From the NCBI RefSeq assembly GCF_002872335.1, contig NZ_NJAG01000007.1, forward strand, positions 434,001-498,000: a stretch of 64,000 nt of DNA. The letters run 5' to 3'. This DNA is from Siphonobacter sp. BAB-5405 (GTDB lineage Bacteria; Bacteroidota; Bacteroidia; Cytophagales; Spirosomataceae). A program made the position numbers and the translations under genes. Below the pieces are notes generated by a model. The model ran no database searches and was not told the DNA's origin. It saw nothing but the letters and a program-made list of their open reading frames with translations. Below are positions 36,006 to 43,642 of the stretch, in pieces (within the stretch, counting starts at the first letter, position 1; each line of letters opens with the position of its first letter).

Positions 36006-37193
36006 CTATACGCTTTGGCCCTTCTTCACGTACAGAGCCAGATGTCGGTAACGCACAAACAGCGTAACGGTCAGGAAAATCATCCCGTAGGTTCCTTTCC
36101 AGAACAGGACTTCCAGCATCACGCCCGCTACCAGAAAGACCATTGCCGCGATGAAATAGTACATCAGCCAGCGGGGTTTCCGCGAGAGTAACAGTAGAGC
36201 CGGAATATTGAACGGATTGGTAATGAACATGCTGTAGTTCCAGTCGGTAATGCCGTGTTGGGTACCGAACCAGAGCAGCGTATGGATAATGCCGAAAAGT
36301 CCCGTAATAAAGAGAAGTGTACGGTCGAACGTACCCCCGGCTTTGATTTGTTTCCGACGTAAGATCAGAATCAGCAAGGGCGACGCCATCACCAGCCAGA
36401 ACGCCGCAATCCAGAGAAAACTGGTTGGTTGCGGTTCCGCCTTGAACAGCGTGTTGGTTTGCAGGACCAGCTTTTCCTTTTTGCCATCGGGCCGTACGAT
36501 CTGGGCTCGGTCGAAAAGTCGTAATAAGTTGTTGGGAATGTACGCGGCCTGTTGCATCGTCGTAATGCGATCGATGGGATAACCCAAAGCCAGGTTTAAT
36601 CCCACGCGGGACCAGGGGCTGTCGGTCAGGTAATCATTCATCCAGTCCCGGTACGATCGGCCTACTAAAAAGGCATCCGTCGAGTCGTAACGGATGGTTC
36701 CCTGAGCTGCTTCGTATACTTTATCCCGGGGCCGCGTCGAGCAGTTGTCGTAATAGGGTCGGTACTGGTAGGTTTTATTCTGGGGCAGAGCGTTGAACTC
36801 CATCAGTTCAAACAACCGCTGTTTCTGCTCAGGCGTGAAATTCATTACCTGTTCTATGACGCCCCGGTTTTCCGATTTCCAGTACTCCAGCTGGCTGTAT
36901 CGCGGGTCGGGATAATCCAGCGGTCCGGACGACAGTTGGTACGGCAGGTTGCCCCGCAGGAAGTTCCAATAAAAACCAGACGCCCGGAAATCGAAGGTTC
37001 CGTAGTTATAGACCTGATCTAGGCCCAGGACCGGGTCATAAATCCAGATGGCGGTATGTCCGAAAAAGGTATAGATGTCGGTACCCGGACCAACCGTTAG
37101 CAAACTTACCTTCGCCTGTGGACTCAGTACCTGAGCCTTGGCCATGAACGAGAAACTAAGCAAACAAAAAAGAAGCAGACGACGCAAAACCAT
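36006..37193 (-). CDS. DUF4105 membrane protein, candidate lipoprotein N-acyltransferase (Lnb)
   Basis: A 395-residue protein. The ATG at 37193 is chosen because it begins a signal peptide (MVLRRLLLFCLLSFSFMAKAQ); a longer frame would run into rsmI. Residues 25-250 are the DUF4105 domain, with H46 in FFGHTAIWI and C151 in YYDNCSTRPRD as probable catalytic residues. After residue 265 come about five C-terminal membrane helices. Recent work, as I recall it, identifies the Bacteroides member as Lnb, which N-acylates lipoproteins in organisms lacking Lnt; this assignment is transferred with caution. LspA, acting one step earlier, is encoded at 10010-10648. Confidence 0.8.
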   Translation of the reverse strand: MVLRRLLLFCLLSFSFMAKAQVLSPQAKVSLLTVGPGTDIYTFFGHTAIWIYDPVLGLDQVYNYGTFDFRASGFYWNFLRGNLPYQLSSGPLDYPDPRYSQLEYWKSENRGVIEQVMNFTPEQKQRLFELMEFNALPQNKTYQYRPYYDNCSTRPRDKVYEAAQGTIRYDSTDAFLVGRSYRDWMNDYLTDSPWSRVGLNLALGYPIDRITTMQQAAYIPNNLLRLFDRAQIVRPDGKKEKLVLQTNTLFKAEPQPTSFLWIAAFWLVMASPLLILILRRKQIKAGGTFDRTLLFITGLFGIIHTLLWFGTQHGITDWNYSMFITNPFNIPALLLLSRKPRWLMYYFIAAMVFLVAGVMLEVLFWKGTYGMIFLTVTLFVRYRHLALYVKKGQSV

Positions 37194-37209
37194 GGTACAG
37201 GATTTGGGG

Positions 37210-37217
37210 CAAAAGTA
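37210..37217 (-). promoter_or_regulatory. Putative -7 element for the DUF4105 gene
   Basis: On the minus strand this reads TACTTTTG, 16 bases before the ATG at 37193, implying a very short leader. Confidence 0.4.
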
Positions 37218-37227
37218 TGAAAAGAAC

Positions 37228-37905
37228 TTATTTTTCCAGTCCGGCCACAATCAGTACAAACTCGCCTTTCACACGGTCGGCATTCTGGGTGTAATGCTGG
37301 ATGAGTTCGGTCAGAGTACCGCGTACGGTTTCTTCAAATACTTTGGTCAGTTCCCGGGAAATCGAAGCTTGACGCTCGGGTCCGAATGCCTCGGCCAGTT
37401 GTTCAAGCGTTTTGACAATTCGGTGTGGCGACTCGTAGAAGACCATCGTCCGCTCTTCTTCTACCAAGCTTTTAATTCGCGTCTGACGACCTTTTTTCTG
37501 AGGCAGAAAGCCTTCGAACGTAAACCGATCCGTGGGCAAACCGGAGTTGACCAGAGCCGGCACAAAAGCCGTTGCTCCGGGCAGGCATTCCACGTCAAGA
37601 CCATTTTTGAGGCATTCACGCACCAATAAAAAGCCGGGATCCGAAATGCCGGGCGTACCCGCATCCGAAACCAGAGCCAGCGTTTTTCCGGATTGAATCA
37701 TCTTCACTACGCCCCCCGCTGATGCGTGTTCATTGTGGGAATGGTGAGCCATTAGCGGCTTCTGGATGCCCAGGTGTTTGAGTAACTGTCCGGTCGTACG
37801 AGTATCTTCCGCCAGAATGGCGTCCACACTTTGCAGTACTTTCAACGACCGCAGTGTAATATCATCCAAATTGCCAATTGGCGTAGGAACCAGGTAAAGT
37901 TTCAT
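37228..37905 (-). CDS. rsmI: 16S rRNA (cytidine-1402-2'-O)-methyltransferase
   Basis: Methylates the 2'-O of C1402 in 16S rRNA. The ATG at 37905 (MKLYLVPTPIGNLDDITLRS) is chosen over one seven codons upstream because it gives the family N-terminus. 225 residues is normal. The tetrapyrrole-methylase fold shows in AEDTRTTGQLLKHLGI, LVSDAGTPGISDPGFLLV (SAM-binding) and VFYESPHRIVKTLEQL. It lies 34 bases upstream of the DUF4105 start on the same strand. Confidence 0.95.
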   Translation of the reverse strand: MKLYLVPTPIGNLDDITLRSLKVLQSVDAILAEDTRTTGQLLKHLGIQKPLMAHHSHNEHASAGGVVKMIQSGKTLALVSDAGTPGISDPGFLLVRECLKNGLDVECLPGATAFVPALVNSGLPTDRFTFEGFLPQKKGRQTRIKSLVEEERTMVFYESPHRIVKTLEQLAEAFGPERQASISRELTKVFEETVRGTLTELIQHYTQNADRVKGEFVLIVAGLEK

Positions 37906-38067
37906 GGAAAAGTTTTCCGTTTTCAATGTACTGTTTTTAGTCTGCTCGTTTGTTCACCCTCTCCATCTGAAGAGCATATTGTTCAATCCGTGAGGATGTA
38001 GTTAGCTTAACCCTCCTGCCTTTCAGGACGGTTTCACTCCTTTCACAACGAACCTGACTACCAACGC

Positions 38068-38307
38068 TTACAACAATTGATCAATTTCTTTCGCCATCTG
38101 GCGGTCTTTTTCCGTCACCACATGCCCTGCGTCGTGCGAAGTCAGTGCGATGGTCACCTGGTTGTAGGCGTTAGACCAGTCGGGATGGTGATTATGCTTT
38201 TCAGCAATGAACGCAACCCGGGTCATAAAGGCAAAGGCCTCAGAAAAATCGTTGAATTCGAAGCTTCGTTGCAGCTGATTTTCTTTTTCTTCCCACATGA
38301 TTGACAA
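38068..38307 (-). CDS. 4a-hydroxytetrahydrobiopterin dehydratase (PCD/DCoH)
   Basis: A 79-residue enzyme that dehydrates 4a-hydroxytetrahydropterin formed by aromatic amino acid hydroxylases. The signature EKHNHHPDW lies at residues 36-44, with the catalytic histidines H40 and H41. Length is slightly short of the roughly 95-residue average because the N-terminus is brief; MWEEKEN four codons in (38298) is an alternative start. No phenylalanine hydroxylase gene is in the window. A -7 box on the minus strand lies just upstream. Confidence 0.92.
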   Translation of the reverse strand: MSIMWEEKENQLQRSFEFNDFSEAFAFMTRVAFIAEKHNHHPDWSNAYNQVTIALTSHDAGHVVTEKDRQMAKEIDQLL

Positions 38308-38319
38308 GTGATTTTAGGA

Positions 38320-38327
38320 CAAACATA
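38320..38327 (-). promoter_or_regulatory. Putative -7 element for the pterin dehydratase gene
   Basis: On the minus strand this reads TATGTTTG, about 13 bases before the first ATG. Confidence 0.4.
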
Positions 38328-38391
38328 CAGGCTCCCGACCGGGCTTTCCCAGCAAGGTGGCCTAATTTTTTAGACAGTCTGTTTCAGAAAA

Positions 38392-38399
38392 TACATTTG
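38392..38399 (+). promoter_or_regulatory. Putative -7 element for the 111-residue protein gene
   Basis: TACATTTG matches TAnnTTTG, 58 bases before the ATG at 38457. Confidence 0.45.
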
Positions 38400-38456
38400 C
38401 CAACCATCAACGCTTGAGTCAAAAGACGATCTGTAACCCTTTAAACTGTCAGTACC

Positions 38457-38792
38457 ATGGATGAATACACCACCGAAACCGAGGCAATCAACGCATTAGC
38501 AGCCAAGGGTTATACGGAAAGCTTCAGTATTGAAAATGGAGCCCTGAACTATGCGTCATTAGGGATGGTTCTGCACCCCGAAGATTTTGAAGTCGTAGAA
38601 GCGTACCGTTTTGAAGGCATTACCGATCCAGGTGATATGTCAGCGGTATACGCGATTGAATCAAAAGATGGCAAAAAAGGTGTACTGGTCATGGCTTACG
38701 GTCCTTACTCAGAACCCCTTTCCGCCGATTTGATTCAAAAACTGGACATGCGAAAAGGAGCTCTGGGCGGCAGTGATGCCATTGGTCAATAA
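38457..38792 (+). CDS. Conserved hypothetical protein, 111 residues
   Basis: A small acidic soluble protein without signal peptide or membrane helix. Homologous Bacteroidota sequences are often labelled phosphoribosylpyrophosphate synthetase, but nothing of that enzyme (no PRPP-binding loop, a third of its length) is present, so the label is not used. Visible features are an N-terminal helix (TETEAINALAAKGYTESF), a probable beta-rich middle (FEVVEAYRFEG, SAVYAIESKDGKKGVLVMAYG), and a C-terminal helix ending LDMRKGALGG. It has its own -7 box and a perfect terminator, so it is an independent unit. Function unknown. Confidence 0.8.
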   Translation: MDEYTTETEAINALAAKGYTESFSIENGALNYASLGMVLHPEDFEVVEAYRFEGITDPGDMSAVYAIESKDGKKGVLVMAYGPYSEPLSADLIQKLDMRKGALGGSDAIGQ

Positions 38793-38812
38793 TGACACCG
38801 TGCATATAAACG

Positions 38813-38843
38813 AAAAAGGAGCCTCATGAGGCTCCTTTTTTTG
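38813..38843. terminator. Bidirectional terminator
   Basis: AAAAAGGAGCCTCA/TGAGGCTCCTTTTT is a perfect palindrome between the convergent 111-residue gene and the symporter gene. Confidence 0.92.
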
Positions 38844-38858
38844 TTGCATAGCCTGGGG

Positions 38859-40133
38859 CTAAACGGGTAATTTTTCGGAGGAATGTAATTTCCGTAAATC
38901 CAGCTCTCCTTCCCATTTGGATACGACAGCCGTAGCCACGGCATTCCCAATCACGGAAGTAGCGGAGCGTCCCATATCCAGAATCTGATCGATTCCCAGC
39001 AGTAAGGCCAGCCCTTCGATGGGCAGGTCGAACATGGTCATGGTCCCGGCAATGATGACCAGCGAAGCACGGGGAACGCCCGCAATTCCTTTACTACTCA
39101 ACATCAAAGTAGCCAGCATGGTCAGCTGTTGGGCCGTAGACAGGTCCTTTCCGTAAGCCTGAGCGATGAAGGCCGTCGCAAAGGTCATGTACATCATCGA
39201 ACCGTCGAGATTGAAAGAATAGCCCAGCGGCAGTACGAAGCTGATGATCTTTTCTGAACAACCGTATTTCTTCAACGCCTCAATGGTTTGCGGCATGGAA
39301 GCCTCGGAACTTGCTGTACTGAACGTCAGCAGAGCTGGATCTTTGATCAGACCTAAAAGCTTAAAATACGGGATTTTATTCACCAGACAGATGATCCAGA
39401 GCACGACGAATACGAAGAAGGCCAGTCCCAGGAAGAAACTAAAAATCAGATACGCGTATCCGGCAAAGATGCCCAGACCCTCGGTGGCTACTACCGCAGC
39501 GATGGCCCCAAAAACGCCAAATGGTGCGAAATTCATAACGTAGGAAACAATCTTGAACATCACGTGCGACACGGCATCCAGACCTTTCACCACGACCTTA
39601 CCCGCGTCACCAATGGCAGCAGTGGCAATACCGAAGAAAATGGAAAAGACTACAATCTGCAGAATTTCATTCCCCGCCATCGACTCGATGATACTCTGCG
39701 GAAAAATGTGGTACATGAATGATTCGAGGGAAAATTTCTTCGCTTCAATACCCGTATCGGTGCCCGTAGCCGGTAAGGGCAACTGCATTACTTTTCCGGG
39801 TTTGAGTACATTGACGACGGCCAGACCCGTCAGGAGCGAAAGTATCGTAGCAAAAAGGAAGTAACCCAACGTTTTGCCACCAATCCGGCCTACCATTTTA
39901 AAATCGCCCAGTTTGGCAATCCCTACCACCAGCATGGAAAAAACCAGTGGTCCGATAATCATCTTAATCATCCGCAGAAAAACCTTGCTGATGATTTGCA
40001 GGTTTTTGCTCCAGGTAGCCAGGGTTTCCTGATCGGCCGGGCTGCCCGAATCGTAGGACATATGTACAATGTATCCCACGAGAACGCCTAACACTAAACC
40101 GATAAAAATTCGCCAGGTAATGGAAAGTTTCAT
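38859..40133 (-). CDS. Dicarboxylate/amino acid:cation symporter (DAACS family)
   Basis: A 424-residue inner membrane transporter of the DctA/GltP/GltT family that imports C4-dicarboxylates or glutamate/aspartate with protons or sodium. Eight helices plus two re-entrant hairpins fit the hydrophobic pattern. The serine-rich re-entrant motif TFSTASSEASMPQT near residue 273 and the unwound helix motif NLDGSMMYM near 310 are visible; DMGRSATSVIGNAVATAVV late in the protein holds the substrate-coordinating Asp, Arg and Asn. The exact substrate cannot be assigned. Confidence 0.92.
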   Translation of the reverse strand: MKLSITWRIFIGLVLGVLVGYIVHMSYDSGSPADQETLATWSKNLQIISKVFLRMIKMIIGPLVFSMLVVGIAKLGDFKMVGRIGGKTLGYFLFATILSLLTGLAVVNVLKPGKVMQLPLPATGTDTGIEAKKFSLESFMYHIFPQSIIESMAGNEILQIVVFSIFFGIATAAIGDAGKVVVKGLDAVSHVMFKIVSYVMNFAPFGVFGAIAAVVATEGLGIFAGYAYLIFSFFLGLAFFVFVVLWIICLVNKIPYFKLLGLIKDPALLTFSTASSEASMPQTIEALKKYGCSEKIISFVLPLGYSFNLDGSMMYMTFATAFIAQAYGKDLSTAQQLTMLATLMLSSKGIAGVPRASLVIIAGTMTMFDLPIEGLALLLGIDQILDMGRSATSVIGNAVATAVVSKWEGELDLRKLHSSEKLPV

Positions 40134-40361
40134 AAAGAAAATTCAGGTAAAACAACGATGGAGTCTTCGCCCACTGGGTAAAGATAGCGGGTCCGACAGC
40201 CAGAATTTATCACAGTAAACGGGTATTTTTCGCAAAAAGTACAAAAAAACTCGTCAAACGAAAGCCCTTTTTAGACCAATTCGTTTGAAAGTTACCCGCT
40301 TTCTCGTAGAATTGAGACTTGATTTCAGTCCACTTTCTTCACTGCCCTTATTTACTGTTGT

Positions 40362-40805
40362 ATGCCTGCAAAACTACCACTGGAAGCTCAGTTGGAAGGT
40401 TTCTTTTTACGAACCCTGCCGACCATTCCCTTCAACGTTAAGGAAATTTTCGTACAGATCATGCCTTGGCTGGCCCTGATCAATGGGATACTGGGGCTGG
40501 CTTCGGTCATTCCCGCTTATCAGAACTCGTTTGCCCGTTCCTATGGGATGACCTCATCCGTATACCTCGATGTGATTGGAAACATCATCGAGTCGATCCT
40601 GATGCTCTTGGCATTTAGTCCACTGCGTATAAATCGCCGCAAAGGCTGGAATTATCTGTACTTCTCTGTACTGGTTGCCGTTATTTTTAATGTTCTGTCA
40701 GCCTTACTTAATATGCCCTGGGGTACGGGCGGACTCATTTTTGCCCTCATTTTCGCGGCCGTTGAACTCTGGATTCTCTTTCAGATTCGCGAACGCTATT
40801 ATTAA
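40362..40805 (+). CDS. Hypothetical membrane protein, four predicted helices
   Basis: A 147-residue protein of unrecognised family. After an amphipathic N-terminal segment (LEGFFLRTLPTIPFNVKEIF), hydrophobic helices lie at about 33-52, 65-84, 94-113 and 118-137, and the tail is short and charged (RERYY). It could be a four-helix integral membrane protein with both ends cytoplasmic. Its neighbours (a symporter on the opposite strand and an ABC exporter after a terminator) suggest no function. Confidence 0.75.
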   Translation: MPAKLPLEAQLEGFFLRTLPTIPFNVKEIFVQIMPWLALINGILGLASVIPAYQNSFARSYGMTSSVYLDVIGNIIESILMLLAFSPLRINRRKGWNYLYFSVLVAVIFNVLSALLNMPWGTGGLIFALIFAAVELWILFQIRERYY

Positions 40806-40826
40806 TTACTCGCCTGTGTGCGTACG

Positions 40827-40872
40827 AAATCAGCCCCTGCTCACGTGGATTCAGGGGCTGATTTGTGTTTTA
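40827..40872 (+). terminator. Terminator after the four-helix membrane protein gene
   Basis: AAATCAGCCCCTG pairs perfectly with CAGGGGCTGATTT around a 12-base loop, followed by GTGTTTT. Confidence 0.75.
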
Positions 40873-41011
40873 TGCCGTTTGTGTAGTTTCTCGCAGCGAA
40901 CCTTTTGCAATCGTGCAGTTTTGTAAGTATCCTTTGACCATCCACAACGTTCCCTTGGGAATTGTATATTTTACATTCATTTCTCCGCTTGTCCATCAAC
41001 TTACGATCCGA

Positions 41012-41941
41012 ATGAGTCAACCCTTACTCGAAGCCCGTCATGTGGTAAAACGTTACGCGAACCACACGGCTCTTAACGATGTATCGCTTTCCATCCCACA
41101 AGGCTGCATTTTTGGTTTACTGGGTCCAAACGGGGCCGGAAAAACGTCACTCATCCGTATCATCAATCAGATTACTGCTCCCGATGAAGGTGAAATTTTG
41201 CTGCACGGCGAACATCTGCAACCCAAACACATTGCCGACATTGGCTACCTGCCCGAAGAACGCGGTCTGTACAAGAAAATGAAAGTGGGTGATCAGTTGA
41301 TTTACCTGGCCCGCCTGAAAGGTCTTTCGCAACGCGAAGCCACGGAACGACTCAAGCAATGGTTCATCAAGTTCGACATTCGCGACTGGTGGGATAAAAA
41401 GGTGGAAGATCTCTCGAAAGGCATGGCTCAGAAATGTCAGTTCATTGCTACCATCGTCCACGACCCAAAGTTGATTATCCTCGATGAACCTTTTTCGGGC
41501 TTCGATCCGATCAACGCCAACCTGCTCAAAGACGAAATTCTGGAACTAAAAGCGAAGGGGGCTACCATCATCTTCTCCACGCACCGCATGGAATCCGTGG
41601 AGGAATTGTGCGATCAGATTGCTCTGATCAACCGTTCGCAGGTCGTGCTGAAGGGTGACAAACGAGCCATTAAGCGGCAATTCATGGATCAGACCTACAC
41701 ACTTGAGTACCTGGGTTCTCTGGCACTATCGGAGCATTACGAGCTAATCTCGTCAACGGAAGTGGAGCCGGGCGTATACCGCTCACAGGTTCGTATCTTG
41801 CCGGGAGGACACGTCAACGACTTACTCACCCAGTTGATTGCTCAGGTAGAACTCAAGCAATTCAGTGAGCATGTGCCTTCGTTCAATGACATTTTTATTC
41901 AAGTCGTGGGTGAAACGCCAACCCAAGCCTTAATTCCTTAA
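41012..41941 (+). CDS. ABC transporter ATP-binding protein
   Basis: A 309-residue ATPase subunit. The frame is open from 40865, but the ATG at 41012 (MSQPLLEARHVVKRY) is chosen since it begins the nucleotide-binding domain. Walker A GPNGAGKTS at about 39-47, the signature region LSKGMAQK, Walker B LIILDEPFSGFD and the switch histidine in IIFSTHRME are all present. Residues after about 225 form a C-terminal DUF4162-like extension typical of NatA/CcmA-type ATPases. The permease starts 14 bases downstream. Confidence 0.93.
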   Translation: MSQPLLEARHVVKRYANHTALNDVSLSIPQGCIFGLLGPNGAGKTSLIRIINQITAPDEGEILLHGEHLQPKHIADIGYLPEERGLYKKMKVGDQLIYLARLKGLSQREATERLKQWFIKFDIRDWWDKKVEDLSKGMAQKCQFIATIVHDPKLIILDEPFSGFDPINANLLKDEILELKAKGATIIFSTHRMESVEELCDQIALINRSQVVLKGDKRAIKRQFMDQTYTLEYLGSLALSEHYELISSTEVEPGVYRSQVRILPGGHVNDLLTQLIAQVELKQFSEHVPSFNDIFIQVVGETPTQALIP

Positions 41942-41955
41942 CCGATCCTGTTATT

Positions 41956-43287
41956 ATGAATAAGATTTTATTAATCCTCCAGCGAGAATACCTGACCCGG
42001 GTTCGGAAAAAATCCTTCTGGATTACAACGCTACTTACCCCCATTCTGATTACGGCCATCTACGCCATTCCGGCCCTCTTGTTTTTTGCGGGTAGCGACC
42101 AAAAGACTGTTGAAATTATTGATGAATCAGGACTGTTTCAGCAACGCTTCAAAAACGGAAAAGACTACCAGTTTGCTTTCAAAAAAACGCCCCTTACCAA
42201 AGCCAAAACCGATTTAAAAAGCAGCAAGGTAGCTGCCTTGGTATTCATTCCCCGCGACATCATTGATCATCCGAATGGCTTGCAGATTTTCTCCGAAAAG
42301 AACGTAAGTCTGAGTCTGGAGAACGATATCGAAAGCATTGTACAAAACGAAGTACGGAACCAGCGGCTCAAGCGGGCGGGTATTGACACCCAAGTCATTG
42401 AAGACAACCGGGTAAATGTCAACGCCGAAACCTATAGTCTGGAAGAAGGGGAAGAAAAATCCAGTCATGCGGGCGTAGCTATGGGTTTGGGCTATGTCGT
42501 ATCCATCCTGCTGTATTTCATTGTCTTCATTTCAGGATCGCAGGTAATGAATGGGGTCATCGAAGAAAAGAGCAACCGGATTGTGGAAGTGATTGTCTCT
42601 TCGGTACGTCCTTCGGAACTCATGCTCGGGAAAATCCTGGGTGTGGGACTGGTCGGCTTAACGCAATTTTTACTATGGATTGTACTCACGGTTTCGATTT
42701 CGAGCGTAACCTCTACCCTGCTTAAATCCAAACTGGAAGCGAAAGCGAAAACCGAACTCAGCAGCAAGGCTAGTCAGCAGCAGGTCGAAGCCGCCGTCAA
42801 GCAAATGAGCGAAGCCGGGCCGGGCTCGAAAGTGATGGGCCTCATGGATTCCATGGGTACCCTGCCCTGGGTAAAAATTCTGAGTCTGTTTTTATTCTAT
42901 TACCTGGGGGGCTATTTGTTCTATAGCTCGCTGTTTGCGGCCGTCGGTTCGGCCGTCGAGAGTCCGCAGGAAGGGCAGCAACTCATTTTCCCGGTTACCA
43001 TTCCGCTCATCATCAGTATGATGCTCATGAACTTTGTCGTGAATGAGCCCGATAGTAAAGTAGCTTTCTGGGCGTCCATTATTCCCTTTACCTCACCCAT
43101 CAACATGATGGCCCGCGTACCGTTTGGGGTGGAATGGTGGGAATTAGGCCTGTCGATGGTCTTACTAGTCGTTGGCTTTGTGTTTACCACCTGGCTGGCT
43201 TCGCGTATTTACCGGGTGGGTATTCTGATGTATGGGAAAAAAGTAACCCTGAAGGAGCTATCGAAATGGGTGTTTTATAAAGCTTAA
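41956..43287 (+). CDS. ABC-2 type transporter permease (NatB-like)
   Basis: A 443-residue permease. The N-terminal helix (about 21-42) is followed by a large extracytoplasmic domain (about 45-170), then five or six helices from 175 to 435, the arrangement of ABC2_membrane_3 and NatB proteins. The motif NGVIEEKSNRIVEVIVSSVRP near 198-218 is the conserved cytoplasmic coupling loop of this family. With the upstream ATPase it forms an exporter, possibly for sodium, lipids or peptides; the substrate is unknown. Confidence 0.92.
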   Translation: MNKILLILQREYLTRVRKKSFWITTLLTPILITAIYAIPALLFFAGSDQKTVEIIDESGLFQQRFKNGKDYQFAFKKTPLTKAKTDLKSSKVAALVFIPRDIIDHPNGLQIFSEKNVSLSLENDIESIVQNEVRNQRLKRAGIDTQVIEDNRVNVNAETYSLEEGEEKSSHAGVAMGLGYVVSILLYFIVFISGSQVMNGVIEEKSNRIVEVIVSSVRPSELMLGKILGVGLVGLTQFLLWIVLTVSISSVTSTLLKSKLEAKAKTELSSKASQQQVEAAVKQMSEAGPGSKVMGLMDSMGTLPWVKILSLFLFYYLGGYLFYSSLFAAVGSAVESPQEGQQLIFPVTIPLIISMMLMNFVVNEPDSKVAFWASIIPFTSPINMMARVPFGVEWWELGLSMVLLVVGFVFTTWLASRIYRVGILMYGKKVTLKELSKWVFYKA

Positions 43288-43419
43288 ACTGGTCTGCTTG
43301 GTGGGTCTTTCGTTCGTTATCTGAGGTTGTTACAGATGAATCTTTGACAATCCATCCGTCAAAGCGGTTAGCTAAGATCATCCTCATACAGGTACGAAAT
43401 GTGCGTTTTCAATAAATAT

Positions 43420-43575
43420 CTTTTTCGAAAAGGCTAAAGCCTGAAAAAGAATCCTAGCGGGTAAGGTCTTTACACTCTGCTGGTTACTGACCCGCAAATG
43501 TCGGTATAAACCTTACTTCTCAAGGGAGCTTAACAGATTTTAACGCCTCCTGCCCCCTGGGTCGGAGGCTTTTTG
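43420..43575 (+). ncRNA. Candidate structured RNA with alternative pairings
   Basis: Fold 1 uses GTAAGGT (43461-43467) with ACCTTAC (43510-43516), enclosing ACTGAC/GTCGGT (43486-43491 with 43500-43505). Fold 2 uses GCGGGT (43457-43462) with ACCCGC (43490-43495) and excludes both. A terminator follows at 43545-43574. Either a riboswitch-like leader or a small RNA is possible; it is unproven by reading alone. Confidence 0.35.
43545..43575 (+). terminator. Terminator hairpin ahead of the DUF2723 gene
   Basis: GCCTCC pairs with GGAGGC around a 13-base loop, followed by TTTTTG. Confidence 0.6.
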
Positions 43576-43576
43576 C

Positions 43577-43584
43577 TATTTTTG
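43577..43584 (+). promoter_or_regulatory. Putative -7 element for the DUF2723 gene
   Basis: TATTTTTG matches TAnnTTTG, directly after the terminator and 59 bases before the ATG. Confidence 0.4.
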
Positions 43585-43642
43585 GCTGATCTTTTCCCTA
43601 CAACCATCACCCGAATTAGATTATTTAGCATAAAACTACTTC

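Larger units (their letters stand above)
43288..43642. other. Intergenic region with candidate structured RNA
   Basis: This 355-base gap contains no convincing ORF. From 43420 to 43575 it shows a 12-bp bulged hairpin (43420-43449), a 7-bp pair GTAAGGT/ACCTTAC (43461-43467 with 43510-43516), a competing GCGGGT/ACCCGC pair, and a final terminator. It could be the leader of the following gene or an independent small RNA. No known RNA class was recognised. Confidence 0.45.

Noticed and set aside
36006-37250. Upstream ATG at 37250 as the start of the DUF4105 gene
   Set aside because: It would overlap the end of rsmI and place a non-signal segment before a clear signal peptide at 37193.
38457-38792. 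Phosphoribosylpyrophosphate synthetase annotation for the 111-residue protein
   Set aside because: Far too short and lacking the PRPP-binding motif; the label appears to be a propagated database error.
43420-43575. Assignment of the structured RNA as 6S RNA, SRP RNA or a known riboswitch
   Set aside because: No SRP GGAAGG-type loop, no end-to-end long hairpin with central bubble, and no conserved core of TPP, cobalamin, SAM or cyclic-di-GMP classes could be read.
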